Shown one piece after another: positions 23,030-36,048 of a stretch of 64,000 bases of DNA. The notes under the pieces were generated by a model. The model was not told the DNA's origin. It did no database searches and saw only the letters and a program-made list of their open reading frames with translations. The stretch is from contig CAUYLG010048188.1 of NCBI GenBank assembly GCA_963573385.1, positions 1-64,000 on the forward strand, written 5' to 3'. The number at the start of each line of letters is the position of its first letter. Positions within the stretch are counted from its first letter, which is position 1. This DNA is from Cacajao melanocephalus. Its lineage: Eukaryota > Chordata > Mammalia > Primates > Pitheciidae. A program made the translations under genes and the position numbers.

Positions 23030-23870
23030 TCCTCTTTACCCTACTTAAATGCTTCTGCTTATCTCTGTAGTCTTATTCTTGCATATTCCTTCAACTCTCC
23101 GGCACACATTTCCATCCAGTGTATTCACATGGTAAAATCCAAACCATAGTTAACCTTATCTCTCCATTAATTCTGGGATTTTTACACAACCAGCTGAATC
23201 TATCTAGAAACTAAAACCAAGACAACAGGTCTTGCTTTAAATCTATGTCCGTAAACATCAAGGGCTCCCTCAATGCTTTCAGTAGTTCTGTTGTATATTC
23301 TCTATTGATTCATTTTCTCAGTCTCCCAAATTACTATTTCATACTTTTGGACTGCAAGGAAGATGATTGCAAATATAAGTGTGTGAAGTAGAAAACAGAG
23401 ACATTCAGAAGAAGACTTTCTCATTTCACCAGTACCAAATTCAGTAACAACCCACCTTCATACCCATGTGCTCTGCCTTCCCTCATACGACAATTAATGT
23501 GCATTTCTGAAAGGTACAGAACAGCCTGTATCCTTCTTCTCTTTTTACCACATCATCAGTTTCTCTCTCTCCACTGGATCATTTTCAGAGGCATATAAAC
23601 ATATCACTATATCTCCAATCCTATTATAAGAAAATAAAAAAACAACCAAACAACAATTTACTGTCTCACATACTCCTCTAGCTAGTCTAATCTAGCTAGC
23701 ACAATACATTCCTTTGTTCCCTTTTGAAGCAAAGTTCTTGAAAGAAGTATGTAAGTTAGCTGTCAATTCTTCTTTTCCTTCTCTTTTCTTCTCAGCCAAA
23801 TCAGGATTTCATCCCCACCATATTACAGAACCATTCTCAACAGACATGGGTATGCTATTAACATGAATCT
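23030..23870 (+). mobile_element. LINE-2 (L2) ORF2 relic, 5' segment
   Basis: Pyrimidine-rich sequence collinear with the L2 ORF2 reverse transcriptase region: ACACATTTCCATCCAGTGTA, TCTCTCTCCACTGGATCATT, GAGGCATATAAACATATCAC, AAAGTTCTTGAAAGAAGTATG, CAAATCAGGATTTCATCCCC. Divergence is high and frames are broken. It continues after an insertion at 25,494. Confidence 0.6.
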
Positions 23871-25128
23871 AAATAAAATTATAGGTATCAGGGCCCTGGG
23901 CTTTCATCAGTCCCTGTAAAAATCTTGGGACGATCTTAGCAATGTTTTAACATGAGCATATGGTTTGGTAAAGTTTGCAAAAGGAAGATAAATTGACAGC
24001 AATTGGCTGGAGCAACTATCTTATTGCACACTGGCTTCCTTCCAAACACTTCCCTTGAGTTAAGTGGCCTCTACAAAGAGGTTGATATTGAAATATATTA
24101 TTTCATTGTAATTCAGGAAAGCCTCTTAGTCTATTTCAACAAAACAAGTGAGAAGTAACAGATTTTTTATTTGGTAATAGATGTCACGTTTACATTTATG
24201 TATTAAGGAAGATACAAATTCAGATAAAAATTAAATCAATAAAGATGAGTAATAAAATCAATAGAAACTATTGAACCATAAAAAATCATATTCAAAAAAT
24301 ATTTTCAGATTATACCAAAAACTTTAATTCATTAAGAATTAAAGAAAGTAATTAATTTGCAATAGAAATAATGTTTAGGCTCTGGGATGCTGTAATAATC
24401 CAGTCAATGTAAAAGAAGGGATCATGTGAATACATTGGAAGAAAATTTAGATTTTTTTTGCCAAAATCTAACATGGATTTATATAGCATAAACCAAATAA
24501 TAAACCAATACAGTGGGGATACCTAAAACAAGCTGGTCAATGAGTGTCCTCAATTCAAAGAGTAAGATTAGTTTGAGCATGAAAATTGGCAGTCAAGTAT
24601 TGAAATTTGATGAAGCGTTTCTCACATTTCACAAGCATCAAAAAAACTTCATGACATTGTTAATAATGAGTTATGCAACTCAAAAAAAACTTCTTTAAAA
24701 AATCAACAATAATTACATGTTGATCAACTGTTAGTTGAAAGAACAAATATTTTATATTTAGATAATGAATGTGATTATATGAAAAGATAAAGCCTACAAA
24801 AATATACAGGAAAAAGAGTTGTGGCTATAGTGAAAAGTTATGTGTAATAATGATAAACACAATTATTTTCTTTTCTAGATTGTAGAAAGTCTTTGTATGT
24901 ATTTTTCAGCTTTTTAAACTGTGTAACATGGCTTTGTCTCTTTTCTCACTATATGTTACATACTCACTTTTATACCTAGTTTGTACTTATAATTCTATAG
25001 TGTTGTTTGTAGAGTTCCCATAAGCTGAATAAGCTCCAGACGCCCCCCCACCCCAAAGTCTCAAGGTTACAATTACATCCATCTTGCCAAACTTAATGTT
25101 CCATTATTAATTATCTACTCAATCTTTA
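23871..25128. other. Unassigned insertion between two L2 segments
   Basis: The L2 match breaks near 23,870 and resumes near 25,494. The 1.26 kb before the MST/THE1-type LTR is AT-rich and not recognised. It may be one or more old insertions. Confidence 0.4.
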
Positions 25129-25493
25129 TGATATGGTTTAGCTCTGTGTCCCCACCCATATCTCACCATGACTTGTAATAATCCCCATGTGTCAAGGACA
25201 GAATGAGGCAGAGGTAATTGGATCATGGGAGTAGTTCCCATGCTATTTTCATATTAGTGAATGGATTTTCAAAAGATCTGATGGTTTTATAAGTGTCTGG
25301 CAGTTCCTCTGCTTGCCCTTACTCCATCCTGCTGCCCTGTGAAGATGCCTGATTCTCCTTTGCTTTCTGTAATGATTGTTAAGTTTCCTGAGGCCTCCCC
25401 AGCAATGCAGAACTGTGAGTCAATTAAACCTCTTTCCTTTATAAATTACCCAGTCTCAGGTACTTCATAGCAGTGTGAGAACAGACTAATACA
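25129..25493 (+). mobile_element. THE1/MST-type MaLR solo LTR
   Basis: A near-complete 365-bp MaLR LTR. It starts TGATATGGTTTAGCTCTGTG and contains CCCCACCCATATCTCACC, GGTAATTGGATCATGGGAG, GATCTGATGGTTTTATAAG (TATA-like), GAGGCCTCCCCAGC, GTCAATTAAACCTC and TAAATTACCCAGTCTCAGG. It ends AACAGACTAATACA. Five-base flanks are CTTTA and CTAGT, a poor target-duplication match. No internal THE1 sequence. It lies within an L2 relic. Confidence 0.93.
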
Positions 25494-26110
25494 CTAGTGG
25501 CAACTTTTGACATAACTGATTACTCCTTCTTGCTTCAATCTTCTTATTTTCATAGGATTCTAACCCCCATACTGTGTTCAGATTTTCTTTCTTTCTCATT
25601 AGGACCATCCTCAGTCTCCTTTGGTGGAAGCTTCTTCTCTTTCAAACCTCTAAAAATGGAAGTGTTTCAAGGTTTACATCTAGGGGCATATTTTACCTAC
25701 CCTCCAGCCCTTTTCCTTTCTCCTCCATTATCTGTTTACCTCATTTGCCACATAGGGTGTCTTATCTAGCCTCATGGCTTCATGTATCATCTCTACATAG
25801 AAGATAATTAAGTTAAGTTTTCAATCCAATCTTCTCTCCTTACTGATTAAATTTTCTATCTGACACCTTCATCTGGAAAAATAAAATACATCTCAATTAA
25901 GTATGAAAATAAATGTCTGAAATAAATGTCTGAAAATAAATGCTTGATTTTTAAAGACTCCTAACACCTGCTTTCCATCAGTCTTTCCTAACTAAATTAA
26001 CAGTGTCTCTATCCTTTTCGCTTTTCAGATGCCAATTCCAGAAGCCAACATCATTTTTCTCTTTTCTCTCACACCTCACATTAGTTCCATTTCATTTGGT
26101 TTGCTATAAT
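25494..26110 (+). mobile_element. LINE-2 ORF2 relic, 3' segment
   Basis: Continues the L2 match after the LTR: CATAACTGATTACTCCTTCT, TCCTCAGTCTCCTTTGGTGG, CTCATGGCTTCATGTATCATC and TTTCTCTCACACCTCACATT follow the order of L2 ORF2 towards its 3' part. A TGTCTGAAATAAA-type triplet tandem at 25,905-25,945 interrupts it. Confidence 0.6.
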
Positions 26111-26481
26111 CTTTAAATATATTTAAACCTGATCACTTCAAAGAACAAGTAGTATATTGCTTCTTTTCTTCTATTAACATAGGAGAACTATAAATTAATA
26201 AATATATTTTGCCTTTTTTTTTGCTTTTTAGGTTGCTATCATCTTTTCATAAATAGATAAATACAAATGTTAATATTATTTGACATTAAATGATTTACAA
26301 CAACTATTTATGTAGTCAAATTAAATCCTTTAAGTAGAATGACTGTGAACTCACAGATGACATTAGGAATATGTAAGAGCAACTGCCTTCCAATTGTCCC
26401 TATGGAAACAAATATCCAGAACATGGGAATTCAGAGTTTGTGCAGAAATTGAGAGGAGCACTCCAAAGCTTCTATTACCAC

Positions 26482-27003
26482 ACTATGCTAAGATGAATAA
26501 TGGCCCACTAAAGATGTTCACATCCTAATCCCTAGAAATCTCTGACTGTGCCACCTTAAATGCAAAAAGGATTATACAGAAGCTATTAAATTGAAGGCTG
26601 TTGAGATGGGGAGATTAATTCAGATTATCTGGGTGGACCAAATCTAACCCTATGAGTTCTTACAAAAGAGAGGCAGGGATGTCCCAGAGGAAAAGATGTG
26701 ACAACAGACACAGAACTGAGAGGAAGTAACAAAAAGCAGGGCAGGGGCAGGAAAATTGGAGGATACCATCCTCCTTGGTTTGAGGATTAAGGAAAGGGCA
26801 ATAATCCAAGGAATGCAGAAGGCTCCAGAAGGCAAGGGAACAAATTCTCATTAAACCCTCTAAACCTGAGTTTTGATATGTACACATTAGCCCTGTAAGA
26901 CCTATTTGCAGACTTCTACCCTCCAGAACTGTAAAATAATAAATTATGTTGTTTTAAGCCACTAAATTTTAATAATTCCTTGCAGAAACAATTGGAAACA
27001 TAC
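26482..27003 (+). mobile_element. MLT1-type LTR
   Basis: AATAATGGCCCACTAAAGAT, TTCACATCCTAATCCCTAG, ATTAATTCAGATTATCTGGG, CCTCCAGAACTGTAAAATAATAAA and GTTTTAAGCCACTAAATTTT reproduce the MLT1 order on the plus strand. Solo. Confidence 0.75.
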
Positions 27004-28532
27004 AGGTACATAGGAGTTCTCCTATATAAAATGGCACTCTTTTCTTAATGCATGCTATCTAGAATTCCATTCTCTGCTGCTAATATGGTCACTCCAATCT
27101 CCTTTATTATTTCTCCTACAATGTGCTTGGACTGTATTTGCTCATCCATTCACTTTGGATTTTTCTTACTTTGTGAAAGAATTGTTGTTTTTAGAGTACA
27201 TTCATTTTGCTTTTCAAAAATGTATTTTTTACAAACTAGGAAGGTTAGTACATTTATAATTGTACCTTGATTACATGTATTTGCTCTAAATTAAAGTTTT
27301 CTACTTTCTTCTCTTTGTATTTAGATTTTATCATTTTTTCCTTCTATCTCATGCACATATATTTCCTTTTGGTCTAATTATCCTTTTTCCTTCTTTCACT
27401 CTGTATGTCACATTAGTCTCTGTTCTATAAAATTGAGGAAACCTTTGTAAACTTTTACTCACTCTTGATGTATATTGAGAGTCTCTTGTTTATCCAGAAG
27501 TATTTACAAATTAAACATTTACATTTTTCAGACAAAACTTCTACATATGTTATTTTATTTGACTCTCACAAAAATCCTGCATTGCAGGTAGTATGATCTC
27601 ATTTTTCTCATTCTATAGAATACGAGAACTCTTAAGCCTCATTAAACTCCTCTTCTTACAATCACCGCCTTCACTTTCATCTCAAATAAGAACAGAGAAA
27701 GAAGATGTTACAATGCTCTCTATGGAAAGGCCTTTATTAATTTATTGTACTATCACTTACATACCTATATCTGTATTATAATTTCTTTAAAATAAGTCAG
27801 CTTTTAGTAGTTGTACTGATTCTGATGTGATTTTAGTTTGAGGGCTGGTAGTGGAAATTACATAATCACATTGAAAAGGTATCTCAAATTAAATTATGAT
27901 AGAGTGCCCAGGATAAGCAGCAATAGGACTGATCCTACTGTTAATGGATAATTTTGTTATTAATTCATTTTACTTACTTACTTTGACACATCCTCTGACA
28001 CATAATGCAAATTGGACTTCTGTTCAATATATTTAGCCAGAAAAAGTATCAAAAGGTGTTTGAAAGGAAAGGTATATTTTCTCTAGAGAAAATATGTTTT
28101 AATGTAATATATAGTAAACTCTGGTATCTCAGTTATAGCTACTGATACAATTATAGGTGAACGAGGTTTGTAGTAACTGAGATCAGGTTAATGATACCAC
28201 TTTTTATTGTTCTTTCACAAAGATAAGAAGGAAATAAAGCAGCATTTATTGAGTGCCTGTGAATGCCAGGTATCATACTAACTACATTTAATATTTTTTC
28301 ATTTAGTTTTGTCCTTGTAGAGTTTATTATACTCAATGTACTATTTTAAAAACCATAATGAAATGACATTTTTAAAAATGGCCAAGGACAGGACACACAG
28401 CAAGCATAGTATTTTAAATATCTTGCTATATCTTACAGTATTGGACTGATATAGAAGACAGAAAGCTGTTATTAGATCTGTCCTGTTACAATACCAAATC
28501 CAATTCCAAAAAATATAACCATCCTTCGATGC
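27004..28532. other. Unassigned stretch with possible MIR/L2 scraps
   Basis: No gene. 27,540-27,630 and 28,225-28,330 contain MIR/L2-like phrases (CATTTATTGAGTGCCTGTG, CCAGGTATCATACTAACTAC) in antisense orientation, too short to call firmly. Confidence 0.4.
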
Positions 28533-28699
28533 AATGATCTTCAAAGTGTGGTTTTGGGTCAGCAGAATCAGCATCCCAAGGGAACTTCTTAAAAGTGTAT
28601 ATTATTGGGTCCCATCTTAAACCTACGAAGCCCAGCAATCTGTATTTGGCTATCTCCTTAGGTGATTGTGCATGCTCCTCAAGTTTACGAAGCACTGCT
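28533..28699 (+). mobile_element. MER5-like hAT-Charlie element
   Basis: TCTTCAAAGTGTGGTTTTGGG, AGCAGAATCAGCATCCCAAG, GCCCAGCAATCTGTATTTGG and CTCAAGTTTACGAAGCACTG match the order of the ~180-bp MER5 family. Its termini resemble degraded inverted repeats. Confidence 0.65.
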
Positions 28700-29214
28700 C
28701 TTGTCTTTGTCTTTCTGCGTCACTTTTTTCTTTCACCCTGCAAATGCTCTTGTCAAATTTTTCATAGTTGAAAACCCTCAGTGAGGACATGTTTTATTTG
28801 GTTCCTTGGGTTATGTATTTTTTTCTAGACTTTTTTTAGGCTTCAATATAGTGTGTGTGAATCTCATTCTCTCCATTCCACACTACTGAGTATCAACTTT
28901 TTTCCTCCTAAAAGGCCCAGTTTATTGGCTAAGTATTGTTATATTCACTTTGCTGTGTCTGAGAAGGAAGTGGGCTGTTAAAGGAAAACTCCACTGGATC
29001 TGTGGACAGTCGTAATTGTTTGATAAAACTTGTGCAATATTTTGGAACATCTCATATTAGATATAAAAATGTAGAGTCTCCTTTTTATAAAATGGGTGGA
29101 TTTTTCTTGGTCTGTATTATTTGCCCAACTTACTGTGGGGTCCTGGAATCTTTTTTAACAAAATGAATTGTGGTGAACAGCGGCTGAGATTACACTGAAT
29201 GATTGTGTCATTCT
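28700..29214. other. Unassigned stretch
   Basis: No gene or nameable repeat. Confidence 0.45.
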
Positions 29215-29745
29215 GTGACACCATGATTGTGTTATTCATGGTGTTCACACTTTTGTGTTATTCCTTTCCTTTGAATTTTGGCAGGATATGTGACTAGCCT
29301 CTAACCAATGGACTATGACAAAGATGATAAGTTGTCATGTGACTAGGTTTATCGTATAGAATTTCATATCAGCCAACTGGAGCTGAAAATTTTTGTTCTT
29401 GAGAAAGTGGGTGATCATGTGGAAGGAACTGTAGGCGGCTTAAAAGCAAATTCCAGCCAATAGCTAGCAAAAATCTAGAGGCTTCAGTCATACCAAAGCA
29501 GTGAAATCCATTCTGCCAACAGCCTGAATGACCTTGGAAGCAGATTCTTCCTCAGTTGAGCCTCCAGATGAGAATGCACCTCAGCCAACAACTGCCTCAC
29601 AAACTGTGAAACTAACTCTGAGCAGAGGACAAAGTAAAGCTGTGTGCAGACTCCTGACTAACAAGCCTATGAGATGATATTCCCAAATTATTTTAAGCTG
29701 ATAGATTTCTGGGAATTTTATTACATAGCAATAGAAAATGAATAC
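29215..29745 (+). mobile_element. MLT1-type LTR
   Basis: TTTGGCAGGATATGTGACTAG, GTGATCATGTGGAAGGAACT, GAGCAGAGGACAAAGTAAAG, CAGACTCCTGACTAACAAGC and TTTATTACATAGCAATAGA follow an MLT1-family LTR on the plus strand. The start is approximate. Confidence 0.6.
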
Positions 29746-31475
29746 ACTCATTATCTCTGATTTTTCTGGCCATTTCATTTCATCACTTTTCCCTGGCAGA
29801 TGCCTAAGTGGTAAAAAAAATAAAGAGAATTTGAAAGTTAGGGCTTCGTGGTTGCTAATGAGTTCCTGCTCTCTTTTTCCTCCAAGTTGCCCACACTTTC
29901 CTATAGATCATATGTTGTTTAACTTATCTCATATGTTTAGTCCTATTTTCAGTAGGAATAGTTATTTCTGGGAGATCACAATTATATCAATTTCTCTCTC
30001 TGTGTTTTCTTCACAGAGTGGGAAAAACAAATCCCAAACCTTAGAAATGCCCCTGCCTGGTGAACTCTGTGGTGGCTAAGAGGACTTCTTTTCTGCAGGA
30101 GTTTTCAGATCTTTCCTTATGACTTCTTAGTTATCTCTTCAGTATGATTTTCTCCAAATGTGAAGCATTCATGAGATTAGGCCCTTTGGCTTTTCTGCTT
30201 CACTTCTGGGAAGGCTGAGATAGAAACCGAGCCTTTCTTAATGCTATATTTTCTCTTTCCCCAGTTGCCACTTTAAAAAAATTGTCATAAGATTGTGACC
30301 TTTTCTTAGTATCAATAATGTAGTTGTTGTTTGCTAGTTTTCATCTAATTTTGTGTTCATTTTTTAGAGGGGATAATGTTTTTAAAAATATTTCATGTCC
30401 TGAAAATCTTTTTTCCCTCTGGCTTCCCTCCCATTGAATCATTGGGTTTCAATGCTGCAAAGGAAATATAAATTACTAGCGATAAAAGCAAAACCATTTC
30501 TCAACTTTGACTGTTATTTCTTCTTTACACCTTGTGAGGCAATACTTTTGAAAGCCAGGCTTTGTTTACAACAATGTTTTTCAAATTTTTTGAATTACCC
30601 TTAACCTATCAAAGAGCAATAATTATGAATTTTGATGTTATCTTTGTATAATGGTATCTTGTATGGATGCTATCTTTGTATAATGATTTTGGATATTATC
30701 TTGTATGGATGTTATTTTTGGATGTTATGTTTGGATAGTATCTTTGTATCTTTGAATGTTTTTCTTTGTATAAGCCAATGCATCTCAGAGTTGGTCCCTG
30801 GATCAATAGCATTAACATCATCTAGTTTGAAATGAACATTTTCGTTTTTTTCTCAGAATTATTCAACAAGAAACTCTGGGAGCGTGGCCTAGCGATCTAT
30901 GTTTCACCAAGCCCTCTGATACACAGTAAAGTTGGAGAACAGCTGCCATGAAGACAAGTGGTAAGGGAAGATAAATAGAAATAAGTCATGATATGATACA
31001 GATAAAAATTGCTGAAACATGCATAAGGCAAAATTTCTACCTTTCCACTTCAGGGACAATAGGAAGACAAAGTGAGGAAATGTAACTAGTGAAAACAATC
31101 AGATACACTTAGAAATTCTGAAAACATCAGGGCCAGAGGCCAGCTGCACTAGGCATAACCTAGAGTTTGGGTGGAATACAAGTCTTAGAAAAAGTTCCAT
31201 ATTTACTCAGTGGCATATTTAAAATGATACCAGAGCAATAAAGTAGGGTTTGCAAAGGAGACTGGGGAGACATATCACCTAAGATAATGCTGCTGCTTCT
31301 CTGTGGCTTCTGCATGGTATGCAGGACACTCTCATTTTCTTCCTGTACCTCATGCAGGGGACACAGAAATATGGAGGAGACTGGCAAGGACCTGGGGTTG
31401 GGAAGAGGGGACTGCTATGTGTGGAAAACTGAATTTCAAGAGATGATCTCAGACAAGCATGTTTCTTTTTTTCTT
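29746..31475. other. Unassigned stretch with small tandem repeat
   Basis: No gene. Frames near 29,738-30,079 and 31,287-31,496 lack motifs; the second runs into the Alu T-tract. An imperfect tandem repeat lies at 30,633-30,770. Confidence 0.45.
30633..30770. repeat. Imperfect minisatellite-like tandem repeat
   Basis: Repeated TATCTTTGTATAATG and TATCTTGTATGGATG phrases alternate with spacing of about 35-40 bp, degrading rightward into GGATGTTATGTTTGGATAG. Confidence 0.65.
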
Positions 31476-31776
<301 letters not shown>

Positions 31777-31783
31777 TACTTCT

Positions 31784-32048
31784 CCCTTTAATTAGCCTTA
31801 TGCAACTTCCCAGTCTTTGTTTCAGTGATACAACCAATGAATATCTCTCAGCTTTTGTTTCCCTGATTCAACACTGGTGGTTCTTCACAGTTTCATCACT
31901 ACAGCTTACAAGAGTATTTTACCCTGGATTTTCAGTTCTTCTCAGAAATATATCCAGAGTAAAGCTTCACCTTCCTTTTCTCCTGCTTGTCACTCTTAAG
32001 AATTCCTTTTAAAATTTTTAGCTCAGATGTTGTTGCATTTGTGATCTC
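31784..32048 (-). repeat. Left arm of a ~265-bp inverted duplication
   Basis: Reverse-complementing this block gives a sequence nearly the same as 33,391-33,659. Shared runs include GCAACATCTGAGCTAAAA, TCTGAGAAGAACTGAAAAT and GTAAGCTGTAGTGAT. By eye most positions agree (roughly 85-90%, with small indels). The ~1.34 kb between the arms does not continue the match. Confidence 0.85.
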
Positions 32049-33390
32049 AATAGCACTGGGCATGAGAAAATGCTCAAAAACTAGGGAAAACCTGATTGCT
32101 GTAAGTGGAGTCAGTGTGGGCAGTGGCTGCTGCCCAGAGATAAGTGAGCTGGGATAGCTGTGCTGGGGCCCTGCAGAGAAATAAAGAATTTGTATTCCTT
32201 TCTGTCAATAATAATTTCCCCTTTATCCAGACACTATTTTGTGAAAGTAGATCAGGAAGAAGAGAGAAATTCTATGTGAGAATTTGATTTCTAATTAATC
32301 TAATATATACCAAACAAAAAAAAAATAATTTCAACTGAGAAAGATATTTAAACCAGCGGTTCCTGATTTATTGTTGAATGGGGTTTAAATATTGACCTCC
32401 TAACCTCCTATCTTGCTCTCAGTTTGAGTTTAGGTGCATGAAAACAATAATATCAGTTATAGAAAATAAAGCTACGTTTTAAAGTAAACAATATAATCTT
32501 AAGTTAAAATTTTAAGATGGATTTTGTAATTTTTAAAGGCTGAACTTTCGGATTCCATTTCCTTCTCCCATCTTTCAGTGTCTATTCAAGTATTTTTCTT
32601 AACTTTGCTGCTCAAGGACAAATCATAAAGTTGATTTTTTTAAATTTTAGGTAAAGTGTTTATATTAATTACCAATTTGATACAATTGATTTAGCTTTAG
32701 TCTAAACCACAAAATCGGAAAAACTAGCTAAAATTATATATATGCAAATTGATTGTTTATCAAATTGTTTTAAAACATACATCACGGAAGAAAAATAATA
32801 ATTTTCCTAAACAGACTGAGTTGCATATATTCCCTCCTGACTTTCTATTTAACTTTATTTTTAGGTGATTTTCTTGAAAACGCAATGTACGTATTACTAT
32901 AATGTCTATAGATTTCTTTATGATAAAATTGATTTTTGTAGAGATATATTCAGACAGTGTTTAAATAAATTATTCCACCTTCTTTGTAACATTAGAAAGT
33001 GCTTTCCAGGCACTCTAATGAAGATTACGTTGGTAATTTTGGGGTCTTGACTGTCTGTTTTTCCTGTGTATAGAGATATGAAGAACTTATGGGGGGGTTA
33101 AGATAAGTTCCCACATAATTTTGGGAGTGTGAGAAGAAAAAATGTTGATTTCACATATTTCATTTAAAAAAGACCATTTAAGTGACTACTTTATCCTGTT
33201 TTAAGGCCTAGAGACCCCAAGATGGGGGGTGTGGGGATGCTACAGATAGCAGCTACTCTTAAGTAAATTGCTCGCAATGCAGTTCCAAGACAAATTTATA
33301 AATAAAAACAGACTAAATGATAATTTCCAAGAATGAAAATATATACAAAGTTGATCATAAGACAAAGATACACTGGAAGTAGTCAGGGGG
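32049..33390. other. Spacer between inverted arms
   Basis: No gene or nameable repeat. AT-rich sequence, with a G-rich patch GATGGGGGGTGTGGGGATG near 33,221. Confidence 0.5.
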
Positions 33391-33659
33391 ACATCACAAA
33401 GGGAGCAACATCTGAGCTAAAATTTTTAAAAGGAATCCTTAAGAGTGACATGACAAACGGGAAAAAAGGAAGGTGAAGATTTGCTCTGGATATACTTCTG
33501 AGAAGAACTGAAAATTCAGGGTAAAATAGTTTTGTAAGCTGTAGTGATTAAACCATGAAGAACCACAAGTGTTGAATCAAGGAAACAAAATCTGAGAGAT
33601 ACTCATTGGTAGTATCACTGAAACCAAGACTGAGAAGTTGTACAGGGTTAATTAAAAGG
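33391..33659 (+). repeat. Right arm of a ~265-bp inverted duplication
   Basis: Partner of 31,784-32,048 in opposite orientation. It could be one of two independent insertions of an unrecognised repeat, or one arm of a fold-back element or local inverted duplication. Confidence 0.85.
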
Positions 33660-33868
33660 ATAATCTAATCAGATACAACGGGTGAATCCTGGAATGGATT
33701 GTGGAGGCCATTTAATCACCTTTCTAAATATAAGGCAAGCTGACTTTTTGTTTACTTTGTTAGAAAAGGAAAAGTAAGAAAGATAATTTTTATCAGAGTC
33801 GGAATTTGTATTCCTGCACTAGCCATAAACCCAGAAAATAAGCTACTATTTATGGAAAAACCAAACAC

Positions 33869-34753
33869 TGTAAAATATTTAATGAGGTTTATTCTGAGTC
33901 AATATGAATAACTATAGCCCAAAACACAGTCTTGAAAGGTCCTGAAAAAGTGTGGCTGAGGCAGTTGGGTTACAGCTTGGTTTTGTACATTTTAGGGAGA
34001 TAGGAATTACAGACAAAGACATAAACCAATATATGGTAGGTATACATTGGTTTGGCCCCAAAAGGTGAGACATCTAGAAGTGGTAGGGCGCAGGGGGTGG
34101 AGTGTTACAGGTCATAGATTGATTCAAATATTTTTTGATTGGCAATTGGTTGAAAGACTTAGCTTTGTCTAAAAAATTGAAGCCAGTGTAAGGAAAATGC
34201 TTAAGTTAAGATAAAGGGGATTATGGAAGCCAGTGTTCTTGTTATGTAGATGAAACCTCTAGGTAGTAGCCTTCAGAGAGAATAGATGATACATGTCTCT
34301 TCAGATCTTAAAAGGTTTCAGACTCTTAATCTCTCCTAGATTCAGGAAAGGCCAGAAAAGGATAGGCCTGGCTGCATTAATGGAGATTCTCTACAGGTAC
34401 AAATTTCCCCTACAAAAGATGGCTTTGCATTTCAAAATATGTCAAAAAAAAATATATATATATATGGGGTAAAATACTTTTGATTTCCTGCAGTGCCTGC
34501 TATCTGTCATGTGATGCTATATCAGAATCAGGTTGGAATTTGGTATCTTCAGATTGCCACAAAGAATCTGTTTTGTCAGTCTTAGGTCAGTCTTAGGTCC
34601 GTTGTGCCTAACTCCAAAAGGGAGGGAGTATAGTAGGGTGTATCCAAACTCTTTCCTCAGAATTCAGTCTTTTAGGTTTCTCTGGCATCCCTTTGACCAA
34701 GAGGGGGTTTATTCAGTTGGTTAGGGGGCCTAGGATTTTATTTTTGGTTCACA
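33869..34753 (-). mobile_element. Solo ERV-L-type LTR (MER21-like?), minus strand
   Basis: On the minus strand it begins TGTGAACCAAAAATAAAATC and contains CCCCCTCTTGGTCAAAGGG and GAGTTAGGCACAACGGACC. Near the left end is GACTCAGAATAAACCTCATT (polyadenylation signal), closing with CA at 33,869. About 885 bp, TG...CA bounded. A direct GTCAGTCTTAG repeat lies at 34,575-34,598. No internal viral sequence. The family name is a guess. Confidence 0.65.
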
Positions 34754-34954
34754 CCACCTTCTGATTATTAAGCAACAAAATATTTTTACTAAATAACAGA
34801 ATTCATGAAGTGCATCTCATAATAACAATTACAGTGGAAACTACAAAAAATATTAAGTTACGTAAATGAAGACTTCCTCTATGCCTAATAAGCCAGAAAT
34901 TTAGAGAGTTGCTATGAGACCTTTGCTAATGACATGTGGTTGATAAATTTTCAA

Positions 34955-35345
34955 GCTAAAATCTCTGATAGGACAGGAGTACTGCCATCTTAATGAGATT
35001 CCACCATCTTAAAGCATCAAGCTTTTATTTCTCAGAACTGTCCATTGTTACCTAATCAAACTGCAAATGTCAGCCCCGCAGATATCCTCAACAGAACATA
35101 AAGACCCTAATCGCAACAAAGCTTATTGAAGTCCAGCCAGCACTTTCCCAACCCCTGATAGGAACCTCTCTTAGGGCACACTTCTCCCACTGGGCCCTTT
35201 TAAAAAGACTTAGGCTGTAAGAGAAGTTTGCTCCTGACACTGCCAGTCAATAGCCCTTCTCTGGTTTACTCTCAATAAACCTGTCTCAACTGTTGAGCTG
35301 CCTTCTCTTCTCTCCTTTTCTTTCATTTCTCTACCCTAGCACTCT
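34955..35345 (+). mobile_element. Probable ERV LTR, plus strand
   Basis: LTR-like order: CATCTTAATGAGATTCCACC, CCTAATCAAACTGCAAATG, CCCTTTTAAAAAGACTTAGG (TATA-like), CTCTGGTTTACTCTCAATAAACC (polyadenylation signal in R) and a pyrimidine-rich end. Family not identified. Confidence 0.5.
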
Positions 35346-35392
35346 CCTTCCTTGAGAAACAATGACAAATGCATTTAATGTGCAATACACAC

Positions 35393-36048
35393 TGTTGGCT
35401 GAGTTGATCTTGTTAGCAGCAGTGAATCCATATGGCTCTGCAGCAACCTCAATTCTTGCCTCCTCTAAAGAAAGAATTCAACCAAGGGGGCATAAGACAG
35501 ACTGAGAGACTGAGGCAAGTTTTAGAACAGGAGATAAAGTTTATTAAAACATTTTAAACTAAGAATGAAAGGACGTAAAGTATCTTTGGAAGAGGGCTAA
35601 GCAATTGATTTGAGAGATTCAAATCCCTTGTTTGAACTTTGACTTGAGGCTTTATACCCTGGTATGCTTTTAGGATCTGTGTTACTTCTCCCCTGATTCT
35701 TCCTTTGGGGTGGGGTGTCCTCATGCCTGACGGCACTGGGAAGGGATCACATATGCAATGTGTTTACTGAAGTTGTGCACATGCTCACTTGAGGCATTTT
35801 TCCCTTACCAGTCGAGTGTTCCTAGAGGAAGGTCATATACCAGTTAAACTCTTCCATTTTCTCTCTTACTGTGCATGCTTGGGGCCACTCATTGTCCAAC
35901 TCCTGAGCTCTTATCAGGAAGCTGCTGATGACCAGCTTCAGGGGTTTTCTATTTATTGGAAGACTGCCTTTCCCCAGCACCATCTGTCACTAATTATTAT
36001 TTTAGAGACACAGCATGACAACCATCTGAACTTCACCTGATGGTTACA
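35393..36048 (-). mobile_element. Solo ERV LTR, minus strand
   Basis: On the minus strand it starts TGTAACCATCAGGTGAAG at 36,048. CAGGGTATAAAGCCTCAAG near 35,655 is a TATA box, and GTTTTAATAAACTTTATCTCC near 35,548 a polyadenylation signal. The U5-like part reads TGAATTCTTTCTTTAGAGG, then GCAAGAATTGAGGTTGCTGC. Size and TATA-to-poly(A) spacing fit a retroviral LTR. Family not assigned. Confidence 0.7.

Noticed and set aside
29738..30079. 113-codon plus-strand open frame
   Set aside because: It starts in the end of an MLT1-type LTR, is low in complexity, and has no recognisable homology or promoter context.
33869..36048. A complete ERV with two LTRs
   Set aside because: The three LTR-like blocks differ in sequence and orientation and no gag/pol/env lies between them.
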